The notes: generated by a model from the sequence alone, not told the origin. 46,827 bases of DNA from Halomonas heilongjiangensis (GCF_002879645.1 NZ_PNRE01000035.1:4755-51581); one strand, 5' to 3'. Positions 17,502-27,855 are shown, counted from the stretch's first letter. Program-made: numbers and translations.

Positions 17502-18316
17502 AACGCAAGGGGATCTTCGCCATGTTCGCGATCTCGCTGATGATGGCGCTGGGGGCGGCCGTGGTGGCCATGAACTGGATGCAGGAGCAGGGGGGCGAGG
17601 GCGACGCCCTGGCCGACGCCAGCCAGGTGGTGGTGGCGGCCCTGCAGGTGCCCTTCGGCACCACCGTGCAGGCCTCCGACCTCAAGGTCGTGCATATGCC
17701 CAGGGACGTGGTGCCGCCCAACAGCTTCAACGATGTCGAGAGCGTGGTGGGGCGGGTCAGCAACCAGGTGATCTACCCCGGCGAGGTGGTACTCGAGGGG
17801 CGGGTCTCCGAGCACCTGGGCGGCAGCGCCCTGGCGGCACTGCTCGACCCCGGCAAGCGGGCCATGAGCGTGCGGGTCGACGACGTGGTGGGGGTGGCGG
17901 GCTTCCTGCTGCCGGGCAACCGGGTCGATGTGCTCTCCACCAAGCGCAGCGGCAGCCGCGACAACGTCGAGTCGAAGACCGTGCTGCACAACCTCAAGGT
18001 GCTGGCGGTGGACCAGATCGCCAGCCAGGAGCGCGATGGCCCGGTGATCGTGCGCGCGGTGACCCTGGAGGTAACCACCCAGGAGGCCGAGACCCTGGTC
18101 AAGGCCACCCAGGAGGGCAAGGTGCAGCTCACCCTGCGCAACCCCCTGGAGAAGGAAGACGACTCCGGCCTGTTGGCGGCCCAGCGCTCGGTACTGAACG
18201 TCGACGAGCCCGAGCCACCGCGCGCCTCGCCGCCACCGCGTCGCGTGGCACCGGTCCAGCACCAGGTGCAGGTGATCCGCGGCACCCAGAGCAGCACGGT
18301 CAACGTACGTAACTGA
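17498..18316 (+). CDS. rcpC: Flp pilus assembly protein RcpC/CpaB
   Basis: A 272-residue periplasmic, membrane-anchored protein associated with the Tad secretin. One N-terminal helix (about 6-26, FAMFAISLMMALGAAVV) precedes a SAF domain (about 44-105, VVVAALQVPFGTTVQASDL) and the RcpC/CpaB domain (MSVRVDDVVGVAGFLLPGNRVDVL). The Pro-rich tail (PEPPRASPPPRR) is probably flexible. The ATG overlaps the stop of the AAA+ gene by four bases. A 149-bp purine-rich spacer separates it from the secretin gene. Confidence 0.9.
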   Translation: MKRKGIFAMFAISLMMALGAAVVAMNWMQEQGGEGDALADASQVVVAALQVPFGTTVQASDLKVVHMPRDVVPPNSFNDVESVVGRVSNQVIYPGEVVLEGRVSEHLGGSALAALLDPGKRAMSVRVDDVVGVAGFLLPGNRVDVLSTKRSGSRDNVESKTVLHNLKVLAVDQIASQERDGPVIVRAVTLEVTTQEAETLVKATQEGKVQLTLRNPLEKEDDSGLLAAQRSVLNVDEPEPPRASPPPRRVAPVQHQVQVIRGTQSSTVNVRN

Positions 18317-18465
18317 CAGGCAAGGGAACAGAAGGCAGACAGGGGCGAAGGCGTTGAAGAAGGGGGTCGACCGCTGGGACAGGGTCGATCACGGCAAGAG
18401 CAGGGAGAAGACAGGGTAAAAAGAACAGTGGGTTAAAGAAGAACAGGTAACAAGGGGGAGTCGAC
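18317..18465 (+). other. Purine-rich spacer inside the Tad operon
   Basis: 149 bp with no gene. The coding strand is almost wholly purine-rich with recurrent ACAGG words (near 18318, 18343, 18378, 18413, 18444). I see no stable hairpin or promoter. Such an unstructured leader may aid ribosome loading on the secretin gene; a similar spacer lies before tadA. Confidence 0.5.
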
Positions 18466-20034
18466 ATGATCAGGCAAGGTGAATGGCTGAAATGGCTGGC
18501 ACTGGCACTGCTGGCACTACTGGCGGCGAGCTGGACATCGCAGCTCTCGGCGCAGACCGGCGAGCAGCGTAGCGTCGCCATGCCCGCCGAGGGGCGGGCG
18601 GTATCGGTGGCCGTGGCGATCAACAAGGGGCAGGTGCTGCAGTTTCCCCGGGCGGTCGGGGTGGTCTCGGTGGGCAACCCCGAGGTCGCCGACATCGTGG
18701 TGATGGGCTCTCGCCAGCTCTATGTGCTGGGCAAGTCCACCGGCACCACCAACGTGGTGCTCTGGGACCGCTCGGAGAACGTCGAGGGCACCCTCAACGT
18801 CACCGTGACCCACGACCTGGAGACGCTGAAGAGCAGCCTGCACGACCTGCTCCCCGGCGAGAACGTCCAGGTGCGCTCGGCCCAGGAGGGCATCGTGCTC
18901 AGCGGCGAGGTCTCCAGCGCCGAGCGGCTCGAGACCGCGCTGCGCCTGGCCAACCGCTTCGCCGGGGGCGGCGAGGGAACCGTGCTCAACCTGATGCAGG
19001 TGGGCGGCGCCCAGCAGGTGATGCTCGACGTCAAGGTGGCGGAGGTGTCGCGCTCGCTGGTCAAGCGACTGGAGGCCAACTTCAACGTCTTCAACGTCGG
19101 CTCCTCGGCGCTGCGTATCGGCGGCGTCAGCGGCGGAGCCAGTTTCCCCGATGCCGAGTTCTCGGGCTTCGGGGGCGATGGTCGCTTCCCGGCGCTGCCC
19201 TTCACCATGGGGCAGACTCCCGTCGGCCCGGTGGTGACCGAATTCTCGCCGGCCACCGCCACCATCGAGGATACCGGCATCTTCGCCAGCTACCAGCGCA
19301 GCGACTACCTGCTCAACCTGGTGCTGGATGCGGCCAGCCGCGAGGGGGTGGCCAAGATCCTCGCCGAGCCCAACCTCACCACCCTGACCGGGCAGCCGGC
19401 CCAGTTCCTCGCCGGGGGCGAGTTCCCCATTCCGGTGCCCCAGGGCAACGGCCAGGTGGCCATCGAGCACAAGGAGTTCGGCGTCGGGCTCGGCTTCCTG
19501 CCGGTGGTGCTCGACTCCGGCACCATCAACCTCAAGGTGGATGTCTCGGTCTCCGACCTGGTGCCGGCCAACAGCCTGCGGGTCGGGGTGGGCGACCAGG
19601 TGGGGGCCCAGTTCTTCGTGCCGGCGCTGGTCAAGCGCAGCGCCAGCTCCACCGTGGAACTGGCCACCGGCCAGACCATCGCCATCGCCGGCATGCTCAA
19701 CGAGAGCCTGCGCGAGAACGTCTCCAAGCTGCCGGGCCTGGGCGAGGTGCCGGTGCTGGGGGCGCTGTTCCGTAGCCAGGAATTCATCAAGGAGCAGACC
19801 GAGCTGGTGATCTTCGTCACCCCGCGGCTCGCCCGCTCCTTCGCGCCGGAACAGGTGCGGCTGCCCACCGGCTCCTTCGTGCCGCCCAACGACCTGGAGT
19901 TCTACCTGCTGGGCAGCTTCAAGTCTCTCGCGGAGCGCGACGACCCCCGGCCGCGACCCACCAGCTTCGACCTGGAGCTGATGTCGAGCCGCCCGGAGGG
20001 CGGGACCGAAGGCCGATTCGGCCATGACCTCTGA
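18466..20034 (+). CDS. rcpA: Outer-membrane secretin of the Tad pilus (RcpA/CpaC)
   Basis: A 522-residue secretin that forms the outer-membrane pore for the Flp pilus. It has an N-terminal signal peptide (WLALALLALLAASWTSQLSA, cut near residue 30) and the pilus-type N-terminal domain with VGNPEVADIVVMG (about 68-80). A BON-like module lies at about 115-165. The C-terminal secretin core has VAKILAEPNLTTLTGQPAQF and the signature VPVLGALFRSQEF with ELVIFVTPRL. Length is typical. The ATG at 18466 has GGGGGAG a few bases upstream. It belongs to the operon although a 149-bp spacer precedes it. Confidence 0.93.
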   Translation: MIRQGEWLKWLALALLALLAASWTSQLSAQTGEQRSVAMPAEGRAVSVAVAINKGQVLQFPRAVGVVSVGNPEVADIVVMGSRQLYVLGKSTGTTNVVLWDRSENVEGTLNVTVTHDLETLKSSLHDLLPGENVQVRSAQEGIVLSGEVSSAERLETALRLANRFAGGGEGTVLNLMQVGGAQQVMLDVKVAEVSRSLVKRLEANFNVFNVGSSALRIGGVSGGASFPDAEFSGFGGDGRFPALPFTMGQTPVGPVVTEFSPATATIEDTGIFASYQRSDYLLNLVLDAASREGVAKILAEPNLTTLTGQPAQFLAGGEFPIPVPQGNGQVAIEHKEFGVGLGFLPVVLDSGTINLKVDVSVSDLVPANSLRVGVGDQVGAQFFVPALVKRSASSTVELATGQTIAIAGMLNESLRENVSKLPGLGEVPVLGALFRSQEFIKEQTELVIFVTPRLARSFAPEQVRLPTGSFVPPNDLEFYLLGSFKSLAERDDPRPRPTSFDLELMSSRPEGGTEGRFGHDL

Positions 20035-20068
20035 TCGCCGTCGCTGCAACCATTCGGGAGAGTTCACC

Positions 20069-20344
20069 ATGTTTCGTTCACCTACCGTCCTGTCGTTCCG
20101 CCTGCCGCGACACATCTGGCTAGCGGCCATCGTCGTCACCCTGTTGCTGGCCGGTTGCGTGGCGCCGAAGCCCGGCGCCGACCTGCCGCCCTTCGGCGAC
20201 AGCGTACGCCACACCAAGGCACTGCAGACCTACGAGCCCGGCGACGAGGTGCCGCCGCTGCACGGCGCCAAGGCGGCGGAGGCCATGCAGGGCTATCGCC
20301 AGCCGACGGGTGGCGGGCAGGCACCGACGAGTTCGCTGCCCTGA
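20069..20344 (+). CDS. Small lipoprotein of the Tad operon (RcpB/CpaD position)
   Basis: A 91-residue lipoprotein: lipobox LLAGC with Cys-30 after a long n-region and hydrophobic helix. The mature part is about 60 residues, with the stretch FGDSVRHTKALQTYEPG. It sits where rcpB/cpaD is found in other Tad loci and probably assists the secretin, but it is much shorter than CpaD and I cannot show homology. Start chosen at ATG 20069, with GGGAG 8 nt before; the longer frame from 20024 would destroy the lipoprotein signal. It ends 44 nt before tadZ. Confidence 0.75.
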   Translation: MFRSPTVLSFRLPRHIWLAAIVVTLLLAGCVAPKPGADLPPFGDSVRHTKALQTYEPGDEVPPLHGAKAAEAMQGYRQPTGGGQAPTSSLP

Positions 20345-20388
20345 AATCGCGCCGGTTCCGACAACTTCGCTGACAAGCAGGTGATGCA

Positions 20389-21576
20389 ATGCGTAAACGG
20401 CTCGAGATACTACTGGCGGGAAGGGCCCGGGAGGAGTTGCAGGCCCTGGAGTCGCTGCTGCGCAGCCAGGGAGATCTCCAGGTGAGTTCCCGGCTGATGG
20501 TCAATGGCAGCGTCGATCCCCTGGAGGGCGTCACGCCGATGCCCGATGCCCTGATATTGCTGGCCGGCGAACGCTGGGAAGCCGAGCTGACGACGCTGTG
20601 CGAGCGGCCGGCCGGCGAGCGCCCGCCATTGCTGGTGGTGGGGCCTCGGGGCAACGTGGAGCTGATCCGCCTGGCCATGCGCGCCGGCGCCCGGGACTTC
20701 TTCTCGCCGCCCATCGACGATGCCGAGATCCTGCAGTTCCTGAAGGAGCTCGCCCGGGACCGGCGGCAGGAGCCCGGCCGGGCGGCGCGCACCATCGCGG
20801 TGATCAACGCCAAGGGGGGCTCGGGGGCCAGCCTGGTGGCGGCCAACCTGGCACACCGCCTGGTGAAGCAGGGGCGCAGTACCGTGCTGGTGGACATGGA
20901 CGTGCAGTTCGGCTCGCTGCCGCTCTACTTCAACCTGGTGCCGGACCACGGCCTGGTGAGGGCGCTGGAATCGGCCGACAGCCTCGATGCCCTGGCGCTG
21001 GAGGCCTACCTGCGGCGTCACGAGAGCGGCCTGGGGCTGCTCGCCTCCCAGCCGGGGGATCGCCTTAGCCTCGGCGAGGTACCCGAGGGCCGCGTCGAGC
21101 AGCTGCTGCAGGTGCTCGCCCAGGCCCACGACGAGGTGGTGGTCGACCTGCCGCGCTGGATCAACGGCGCCACCGCCTGCGTGCTGGAGCGCGCCGACCA
21201 CATCCTGGTGGTGATGCAGCAGGGGGTGGCGCACCTGCACGATGCCCAGCGCCTGCGCGACATCCTCCTCCACGAGCTCGGCCTGCTGTCGTCGCGGGTC
21301 AGCGTGGTGGTCAATCGCTACGACAAGCGCAGCGACATCGACCTCGAGGCCATCGGCGATGCCCTGCCGGGCCTGGTGCTGCACACCCTGCCCAATGACT
21401 TCAAGCAGGCCTGCCACAGCATCAACGTGGGCAGTCCGCTGCGCGAGATCGCCCCCAGGTCGCCCCTGACCCGCCAGCTCAAGGCGCTGGCCGAGGCACT
21501 GGACGCGCCGCCGCCCGGCTCCGGCGCGCCCCGCAAGCGCTCGCTGCTGGGCTGGGCCCTGCCGGGACGGCATTGA
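20389..21576 (+). CDS. tadZ: Pilus localisation ATPase TadZ/CpaE (ParA/MinD superfamily)
   Basis: A 395-residue protein with an N-terminal receiver-like domain (about 1-125, without an obvious phosphorylatable Asp) and a MinD/ParA-type ATPase domain. The P-loop is AKGGSGASLVAANLA (about 141-155): the usual GK-S/T is replaced by GAS, a deviation typical of TadZ/CpaE proteins. VLVDMDVQFGSL follows as the switch region. TadZ marks the pole or site at which the Tad machine assembles. The C-terminus is basic (RKRSLLGW). tadA follows after a repeat-bearing 119-bp spacer. Confidence 0.9.
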   Translation: MRKRLEILLAGRAREELQALESLLRSQGDLQVSSRLMVNGSVDPLEGVTPMPDALILLAGERWEAELTTLCERPAGERPPLLVVGPRGNVELIRLAMRAGARDFFSPPIDDAEILQFLKELARDRRQEPGRAARTIAVINAKGGSGASLVAANLAHRLVKQGRSTVLVDMDVQFGSLPLYFNLVPDHGLVRALESADSLDALALEAYLRRHESGLGLLASQPGDRLSLGEVPEGRVEQLLQVLAQAHDEVVVDLPRWINGATACVLERADHILVVMQQGVAHLHDAQRLRDILLHELGLLSSRVSVVVNRYDKRSDIDLEAIGDALPGLVLHTLPNDFKQACHSINVGSPLREIAPRSPLTRQLKALAEALDAPPPGSGAPRKRSLLGWALPGRH

Positions 21577-21621
21577 GCGACGGACAGGGCAAGGCCTGGG
21601 TAATGGCTACCGGATATGGAA

Positions 21622-21685
21622 CCAGGCGGACATAGAGCCAGGTGGAAATAGAACAAGGCAGATATAGCGAAAGGCGGACATCAAG
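21622..21685 (+). repeat. Four tandem 16-bp repeats ahead of tadA
   Basis: Four consecutive imperfect 16-bp units (21622-21637, 21638-21653, 21654-21669, 21670-21685), each built on the core AGGCGGACATAGA with a few substitutions. Each unit carries a ribosome-site-like AGG(C/T)(G/A)GA. The last unit runs into the real site AAGGAG (21683-21688) of tadA. No other feature explains the array. Confidence 0.8.
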
Positions 21686-21695
21686 GAGAATGGCG

Positions 21696-23050
<1,355 letters not shown>

Positions 23051-23060
<10 letters not shown>

Positions 23061-24043
23061 TCAGCCTGGACATCCAGCTCTCCGATCGGACGATCGTCAT
23101 CGGCATGGTCTTCATCGCCGCCTTCCTGCTGGTGCAGAGCTTCCTGGTGCCCGCCTTCGGCGAGAACCGCCAGGCCCAGAAGCGCCTCAAGAAGCGCCTG
23201 CGGGCGATCTCCGCAGAGGCGGAGCGCAGCGAGATCTCCCTGGTGCGGCGCAAGTACCTGCGCGAGCTATCGCCCCTGGAGCGGGCCCTGGAAGCCCTGC
23301 CCGGGATGGAGCGGGTGGAGCAACTGGTCGAGCAGGCCGGCCGCGAGACGCCTGCCTATCGGGTGGTGCTGCTGGCGCTCTTCCTGGGTGGCGGCGCCGG
23401 TATGGCGGGGGTCCTGCTGCTGCCGCTGCCCCTGGCGATATTGCTGGGGCTGGGGGCGGGGGCCTTGCCCTTCCTGCGCCTGTCCCGTGCCCGCAGCCGT
23501 CGCCTGGCCCGCTTCGAGGAGCAACTGCCGGACGCCCTGATCGTCATGGCCCGGGCGCTGCGCGCCGGGCACCCCTTCAGCGATGCCATGCACCTGGTGG
23601 CCGAGGAGATGGCCGAGCCCATCGCCGGAGAGTTTCGCACCACCTTCATGGAGATCAACTACGGCGGCGACGTGCGAAACGCCATGCTCGGCCTGCTGCG
23701 ACGGGTACAGAGCGTGACGGTGATGATCTTCGTCACCTCGGTGCTGATCCAGAAGGAGACCGGCGGCAACCTCGCCGAGCTGCTCGACGGCCTGGCCGCC
23801 GTGGTACGCGACCGCTTCCGCTTCCACCGCAAGGTGCGCACCCTGTCGGCCCAGGGGCGCATGGCGGCCTGGATCCTCTCGCTGCTGCCCTTCGTGCTGG
23901 CGGGCGTATTGACCCTGTTCTCGCCGAAGTTCCTGCCCATGCTGACCCAGGATCCGATCGGGCGGCAGATGGTGGTTGGGGCCTTCGTGATGATCGTCAT
24001 CGGGATCCTGTGGATGCGCAAGATCGTGCGCATCGAGGTGTGA
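23051..24043 (+). CDS. tadB: Tad inner-membrane platform protein TadB
   Basis: A 330-residue T2SSF-domain protein that forms the inner-membrane base with TadC. It has an N-terminal helix (about 13-33), a basic cytoplasmic stretch, a helix pair at about 105-140 and the T2SSF domain (FEEQLPDALIVMARALRAGHPF onward). Two C-terminal helices lie at about 275-295 and 305-325. It overlaps tadA by 10 nt and is followed by tadC after 12 nt, so production is coupled. Confidence 0.92.
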
Positions 24044-24055
24044 GGAGGGCGCGAC

Positions 24056-25024
24056 ATGGAAAGCGTGATGCAGTGGTTCGAGCCGTTGAGTGAACTGCTC
24101 GATGACCCCCAGGCGATACAGTTGGGCTTTGCCGCCATGCTGGGCCTGGCGATCTTCGCCCTGATGATAGCCGTGATGCTGGTGGTGATGGGCATCTCAG
24201 ACCCGCTGCGCCGGCGCCTGCGCCACCTGGAGGCCAGTGCCGCCACGGGCACCGCCGGGGAGTCGGGGCTGGGCCAGTGGCTGGGCCCCATGGGCGAGCG
24301 CCTGGTGCCCACCGAGGAGGAGGCAAGGAGCCGCATCGCCCGGGACCTGCGCCGTGCCGGCAAGCGCTCGCCGGGGGCGGTCAACCTCTTCTTCGGGGTG
24401 CGGCTGCTGTTCACCGTGGTGCCGCCGCTGCTGCTGTTGATCCTGGTGGTCCCCTTCGTGCGCATCGCCCCGGCGATCAGCGTGATCCTGGTGGTGCTCA
24501 GCGCCGTCGCCGGCTACCTGCTGCCGCGCTTCTGGCTGGAGCGGACCATCAAGCGCCGCGGCCTGCTGCTGCGCCGCGGGCTGCCCGATGCCCTCGACCT
24601 GCTGGTGGTGTGCAGCGAGGCGGGGCTGGGCCTGGGGGCGGCCATCCAGCGGGTCGCCCGCGACCTGGAGGTGAGCCACCCGGAGCTGGCCGAGGAGCTG
24701 CACCTTTTCGGCCTGCAGACCCGGGCCGGCATGGACAACAAGGCCGCCCTGCGCGACCTGGAGGAGCGCACCGGGGTCGACGACATTCGCGGCCTGGTCA
24801 CCACCCTGCTGCAGAGCATGCGCTTCGGCACCAGCATCGCCATGACCCTGCGCATCTATGCCGTGGAATTGCGCGACAAGCGCACCCAGGAGGCCGAGGA
24901 GAAGGCCGCCAAGGTCAGCACCAAGATGCTCTTCCCGCTGATCTTCTGTGTCTTTCCCAGTTTCTTCGTGGTGGCCCTGGGGCCGCCGATGTTGGGGGCC
25001 ATGGCGGCCCTCGCCGGGCGCTGA
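24056..25024 (+). CDS. tadC: Tad inner-membrane platform protein TadC
   Basis: A 322-residue paralogue and partner of TadB, likewise with a T2SSF domain (LRRGLPDALDLLVVCSEAGLGLG, about 175-195). An N-terminal helix lies at about 22-46, a helix pair at about 112-155 and a C-terminal helix at about 295-318. The sequence TKMLFPLIFCVFPSFFVVALGP is typical of the family end. The order tadB-tadC, both separate, is the standard one. Confidence 0.92.
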   Translation: MESVMQWFEPLSELLDDPQAIQLGFAAMLGLAIFALMIAVMLVVMGISDPLRRRLRHLEASAATGTAGESGLGQWLGPMGERLVPTEEEARSRIARDLRRAGKRSPGAVNLFFGVRLLFTVVPPLLLLILVVPFVRIAPAISVILVVLSAVAGYLLPRFWLERTIKRRGLLLRRGLPDALDLLVVCSEAGLGLGAAIQRVARDLEVSHPELAEELHLFGLQTRAGMDNKAALRDLEERTGVDDIRGLVTTLLQSMRFGTSIAMTLRIYAVELRDKRTQEAEEKAAKVSTKMLFPLIFCVFPSFFVVALGPPMLGAMAALAGR

Positions 25025-25073
25025 GCCGGTATACCTCAATAACGACGATAACCAGTCTTCGGGGGAACCTGTC

Positions 25074-26018
25074 ATGACAACCAAACATCATCTTCGCATC
25101 GCCTGTGTGGCGCTCGCCCTGGCCCTGAGTGGCTGCGCCAGCACCGCCCAGCAACAATCCGGCGCGGACCCCTATGCGTCACTGGGCAGCGGTGGCTCTT
25201 CGGTCGAGTACAGCACGGCCTTCCCGGTCGCCTCGCCGGAGGAGGCCTATCGCAACGGCAATGCCGCCCTGCGCGCCGGCGACCCGGACCGGGCGCTGTT
25301 CGAGTACCTGCGTGGGCTGCGCATGGAGAAGCGACCCAAGGCCGACCCGCTCTATAGCGTCGGCATCATCCACCATGGCCGCGGCAACCACGACTTGGCC
25401 GAGAAGGCCTATCGCTGGGCACTGGAGATCGATGCCAATCACCTGGGGGCGAGCACCGCCCTGGGGGTCGCCCTGCTCGAGCAGCGCGACTTCGAAGGGG
25501 CCCGGCAGCACCTCGAGCCGCTGGTCGCCCGGCGCCATGTGCCGTGGCAGGCGTACAACGCCCTGGGGGTGATCGCCGACATGAGCGGCGAGCATGGCCA
25601 GGCCCAGGGGCACTTCGAGAAGGCACTGGAGATCGCCCCCGGCACGCCGCGGGTGCTCAACAACCTGGGCTACTCGCGCTACCTGGCCGGCGACTGGCCG
25701 GGGGCGCGCCAGGCGCTGCGCCGTGCCGTGAATGCCAACCCCAACTATGAGCTGGCCTGGCGCAACCTGGGGCTGGTCTACGCCCGGGAAGGCGACCACG
25801 AGACGGCTATCGAGGCCGTGGCCCGCAACGGCGACCGCGCCAAGGCCTACAACGACATCGGCTATATCTCGATGCTCGAGGGGCGCTACCAGGATGCCAT
25901 GGGCTTCTTCCACGAAGCCATGCGGTTGTCGCCGGCCTATTACCTCACCGCCAGCCAGAATGCCCGCAACCTCGACAGCCTGTTGCGGCGCAGTGGCGCC
26001 GACAGAATCGAAGAGTGA
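25074..26018 (+). CDS. tadD: TPR lipoprotein TadD
   Basis: A 314-residue lipoprotein with lipobox LSGC (Cys-21) and about six tetratricopeptide repeats. Examples are YRNGNAALRAGDPDRALFEY, AEKAYRWALEIDANHLGAS and FEKALEIAPGTPRVLNNLGY. TadD-type proteins probably act as pilotins or scaffolds for the RcpA secretin. Start chosen at ATG 25074 because it produces the lipoprotein signal; the frame is open further upstream inside tadC. Spacing to tadC is 49 nt. Confidence 0.88.
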   Translation: MTTKHHLRIACVALALALSGCASTAQQQSGADPYASLGSGGSSVEYSTAFPVASPEEAYRNGNAALRAGDPDRALFEYLRGLRMEKRPKADPLYSVGIIHHGRGNHDLAEKAYRWALEIDANHLGASTALGVALLEQRDFEGARQHLEPLVARRHVPWQAYNALGVIADMSGEHGQAQGHFEKALEIAPGTPRVLNNLGYSRYLAGDWPGARQALRRAVNANPNYELAWRNLGLVYAREGDHETAIEAVARNGDRAKAYNDIGYISMLEGRYQDAMGFFHEAMRLSPAYYLTASQNARNLDSLLRRSGADRIEE

Positions 26019-26065
26019 GGGCATGGGGCCCGTTCGCGGATAGCCAGGTAGGGGAGGAGTGAAAC

Positions 26066-26518
26066 ATGACAGGTCGGAAACGGCAGCGGGCATCGCTGCG
26101 CAGACAGCAGGGGAGCGAGACCGTCGAGTTCGCCATCTCGGCCACCCTGCTCTTCATCCTGCTGTTCGGCATCATCGAGTTCAGCGTCGCGCTGTTCGAC
26201 AAGGCCACCCTGACCAATGCCAGCCGCGAAGGGGCGAGGACGGGGATCCTGTTCAAGCAATCACCTCGTGACCTTGTAGCCGAGGATGCCGCCATCGAAC
26301 AGGCGATCCGTGACTATGCCGAGCAGTACCTGATATCCCTGGGGGGGCCGGCGGAAATGGACATCAGCATCACGCGCTCCGATCCCAACATGCTGCCCGG
26401 CAGCGATGTGGTCGTCACGGTCGACTACCCCTACCAGTTCCTGGTGCTGCCCGGCTTTATCGGCACCCTGGGCGGGATCCTGGAACTCTCTGCCACCACC
26501 ACCATGCGAGCGGAATAG
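26066..26518 (+). CDS. tadE: TadE-like pseudopilin
   Basis: A 150-residue minor pilin-like protein. The leader ends QQG, followed by SETVEFAISATLLFILLFG; cleavage after Gly-16 would leave Glu at +5 (residue 21), so it should be a TadV substrate like Flp. TadE pseudopilins are needed for pilus biogenesis, perhaps as an initiating tip. The C-terminal part is beta-rich (SDVVVTVDYPYQFLVL). A GGAGG site precedes the ATG. tadG-like follows after 2 nt. No separate tadF is present. Confidence 0.88.
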   Translation: MTGRKRQRASLRRQQGSETVEFAISATLLFILLFGIIEFSVALFDKATLTNASREGARTGILFKQSPRDLVAEDAAIEQAIRDYAEQYLISLGGPAEMDISITRSDPNMLPGSDVVVTVDYPYQFLVLPGFIGTLGGILELSATTTMRAE

Positions 26519-26520
26519 CC

Positions 26521-27783
26521 ATGATGAAACTGCATAGATCTCGACGCTCCGGCTGGCGCCATGGCGCCCCCGGCCGGCAGGGCGGCGTCTCCATCGTGCT
26601 GATGGCCCTGGCGCTGTTCATGCTGCTGGCCTTCACCGCCCTCTCGGTCGACGGCGGCAACCTCTTCGTGGCGAAAAACGAGCTGCACAATGCCGCCGAT
26701 GCCGGCTCCCTGGCCGGTGCCAGGATGCTCTATACGGCGGATGGCAGTTCGGTCAATCCCGGCGCCAACCAGATCGCCACCGATGCGGCCCAGGCCAACA
26801 ACAGCCAGAACACTCCGTCGGAGGTGATCAGTGCGCTGCGTGGCCACTGGAGCTTCGCCAACCGCACCTTTACCCCCGACGACTCCCTGGAGCCGGTGAA
26901 CCTGACGACCAAGACCACCGAAGAGCTGGATCAATATGATCCCTTCGACCCCTTCATCAATGCCGTGGAGGTGGTGACCGCCAGGGAGCAGACCCAGGTG
27001 GAGGCCTTCTTCGGCCGGGTGCTGGGCTTCGAGGGCTATGATGTCACCGCCCGCTCGGTGGCCTATATCGGCTTCGCCGGCACGCTGCGGCCCGAAGACG
27101 TGGATCAGCCGATCGCCTTGTGCCGGCAGGCGCTGGAGAATCCGGATGGCAACTACTCCTGCAATGTGGGTCGTTTTATCCCCGAGGGCGACCAGACCGG
27201 CGGCTGGACCAACTTCGAGCATGGCCAGAGCGGCGCCACCAACGCCAACGAACTCAGGAACCTGGTGTGTGGTGACGGCAACCCCAACGAGATGCACTAC
27301 GGCGAGGATATCGCCACCAACAACGGCCAGGTGCAGTCGGCCTTCAGTGACCTCTACGACTGCTGGGTGGAGGCGACGGATCGGGAGGTCGTCTGGACCC
27401 TGACCCTGCCGGTGATCGACTGCGAGGATGGTGTCGCGCCCAGCAATCCCCTGGTCGGGGCGGTCACCGTGAATATCGTCTGGATGGTCAGCAATGCCCA
27501 GGAGAACAAGATCGATGAGTTTGCCCCTCAGCAGATGGGGCTGGGGCCCGACGCCGAGGACGTCGAATGGCCGGGTGACTGGGAGAACACCAGTACCGAT
27601 GGTGAGGCGCGCTGGGACGACTTCGTCGATCACTTTTCGCTGCAGAACCAGAACGGCGGCCCGGCCGACTGGCGCAAGATGAGTATCTACTTCCTGCCGA
27701 GTTGCGACTATCACGAACCCAAGGGCCAGACGGGAGGGGAGAACTTCGGCATCCTGGCGCGAATACCCGTCCTGGTGGACTAG
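26521..27783 (+). CDS. tadG: TadG-like pilus-assembly protein
   Basis: A 420-residue protein with an N-terminal TadE/TadG-like anchor (GGVSIVLMALALFMLLAFTALSVDGG, about 22-45, then NELHNAADAGSLAGA) and an acidic extracytoplasmic domain. Three features differ from canonical TadG: no Glu+5 cleavage site, no visible von Willebrand A domain with its DxSxS metal motif, and shorter length. Five or more Cys residues in the C-terminal half (LCRQ, YSCNV, LVCG, YDCWV, IDCEDG, SCDY) suggest disulphides. It is the last gene of the operon, followed within 20 nt by a terminator. Confidence 0.8.
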   Translation: MMKLHRSRRSGWRHGAPGRQGGVSIVLMALALFMLLAFTALSVDGGNLFVAKNELHNAADAGSLAGARMLYTADGSSVNPGANQIATDAAQANNSQNTPSEVISALRGHWSFANRTFTPDDSLEPVNLTTKTTEELDQYDPFDPFINAVEVVTAREQTQVEAFFGRVLGFEGYDVTARSVAYIGFAGTLRPEDVDQPIALCRQALENPDGNYSCNVGRFIPEGDQTGGWTNFEHGQSGATNANELRNLVCGDGNPNEMHYGEDIATNNGQVQSAFSDLYDCWVEATDREVVWTLTLPVIDCEDGVAPSNPLVGAVTVNIVWMVSNAQENKIDEFAPQQMGLGPDAEDVEWPGDWENTSTDGEARWDDFVDHFSLQNQNGGPADWRKMSIYFLPSCDYHEPKGQTGGENFGILARIPVLVD

Positions 27784-27799
27784 CCACCCGAGCCCCCTT

Positions 27800-27837
27800 G
27801 GCGCTGGCGACTGCCTTGCAGCCAGCGCCCTTTTTAT
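27800..27837 (+). terminator. Terminator of the Tad operon
   Basis: Stem GGCGCTGGC (27800-27808) pairs with GCCAGCGCC (27821-27829) around a 12-nt loop, followed by CTTTTTATT. It lies 17 nt after the tadG-like stop and would end the 12.5-kb transcript. Confidence 0.88.
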
Positions 27838-27855
27838 TCTTCGTTTTATTCTTCG
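27832..27855 (+). repeat. Perfect 12-bp tandem duplication after the Tad terminator
   Basis: TTTTATTCTTCG occurs twice back to back (27832-27843, 27844-27855), directly after the terminator stem. A small hairpin CCCGG/CCGGG follows (about 27858-27873). It is probably a replication slip; function is unlikely beyond doubling the T-rich tail. Confidence 0.6.
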
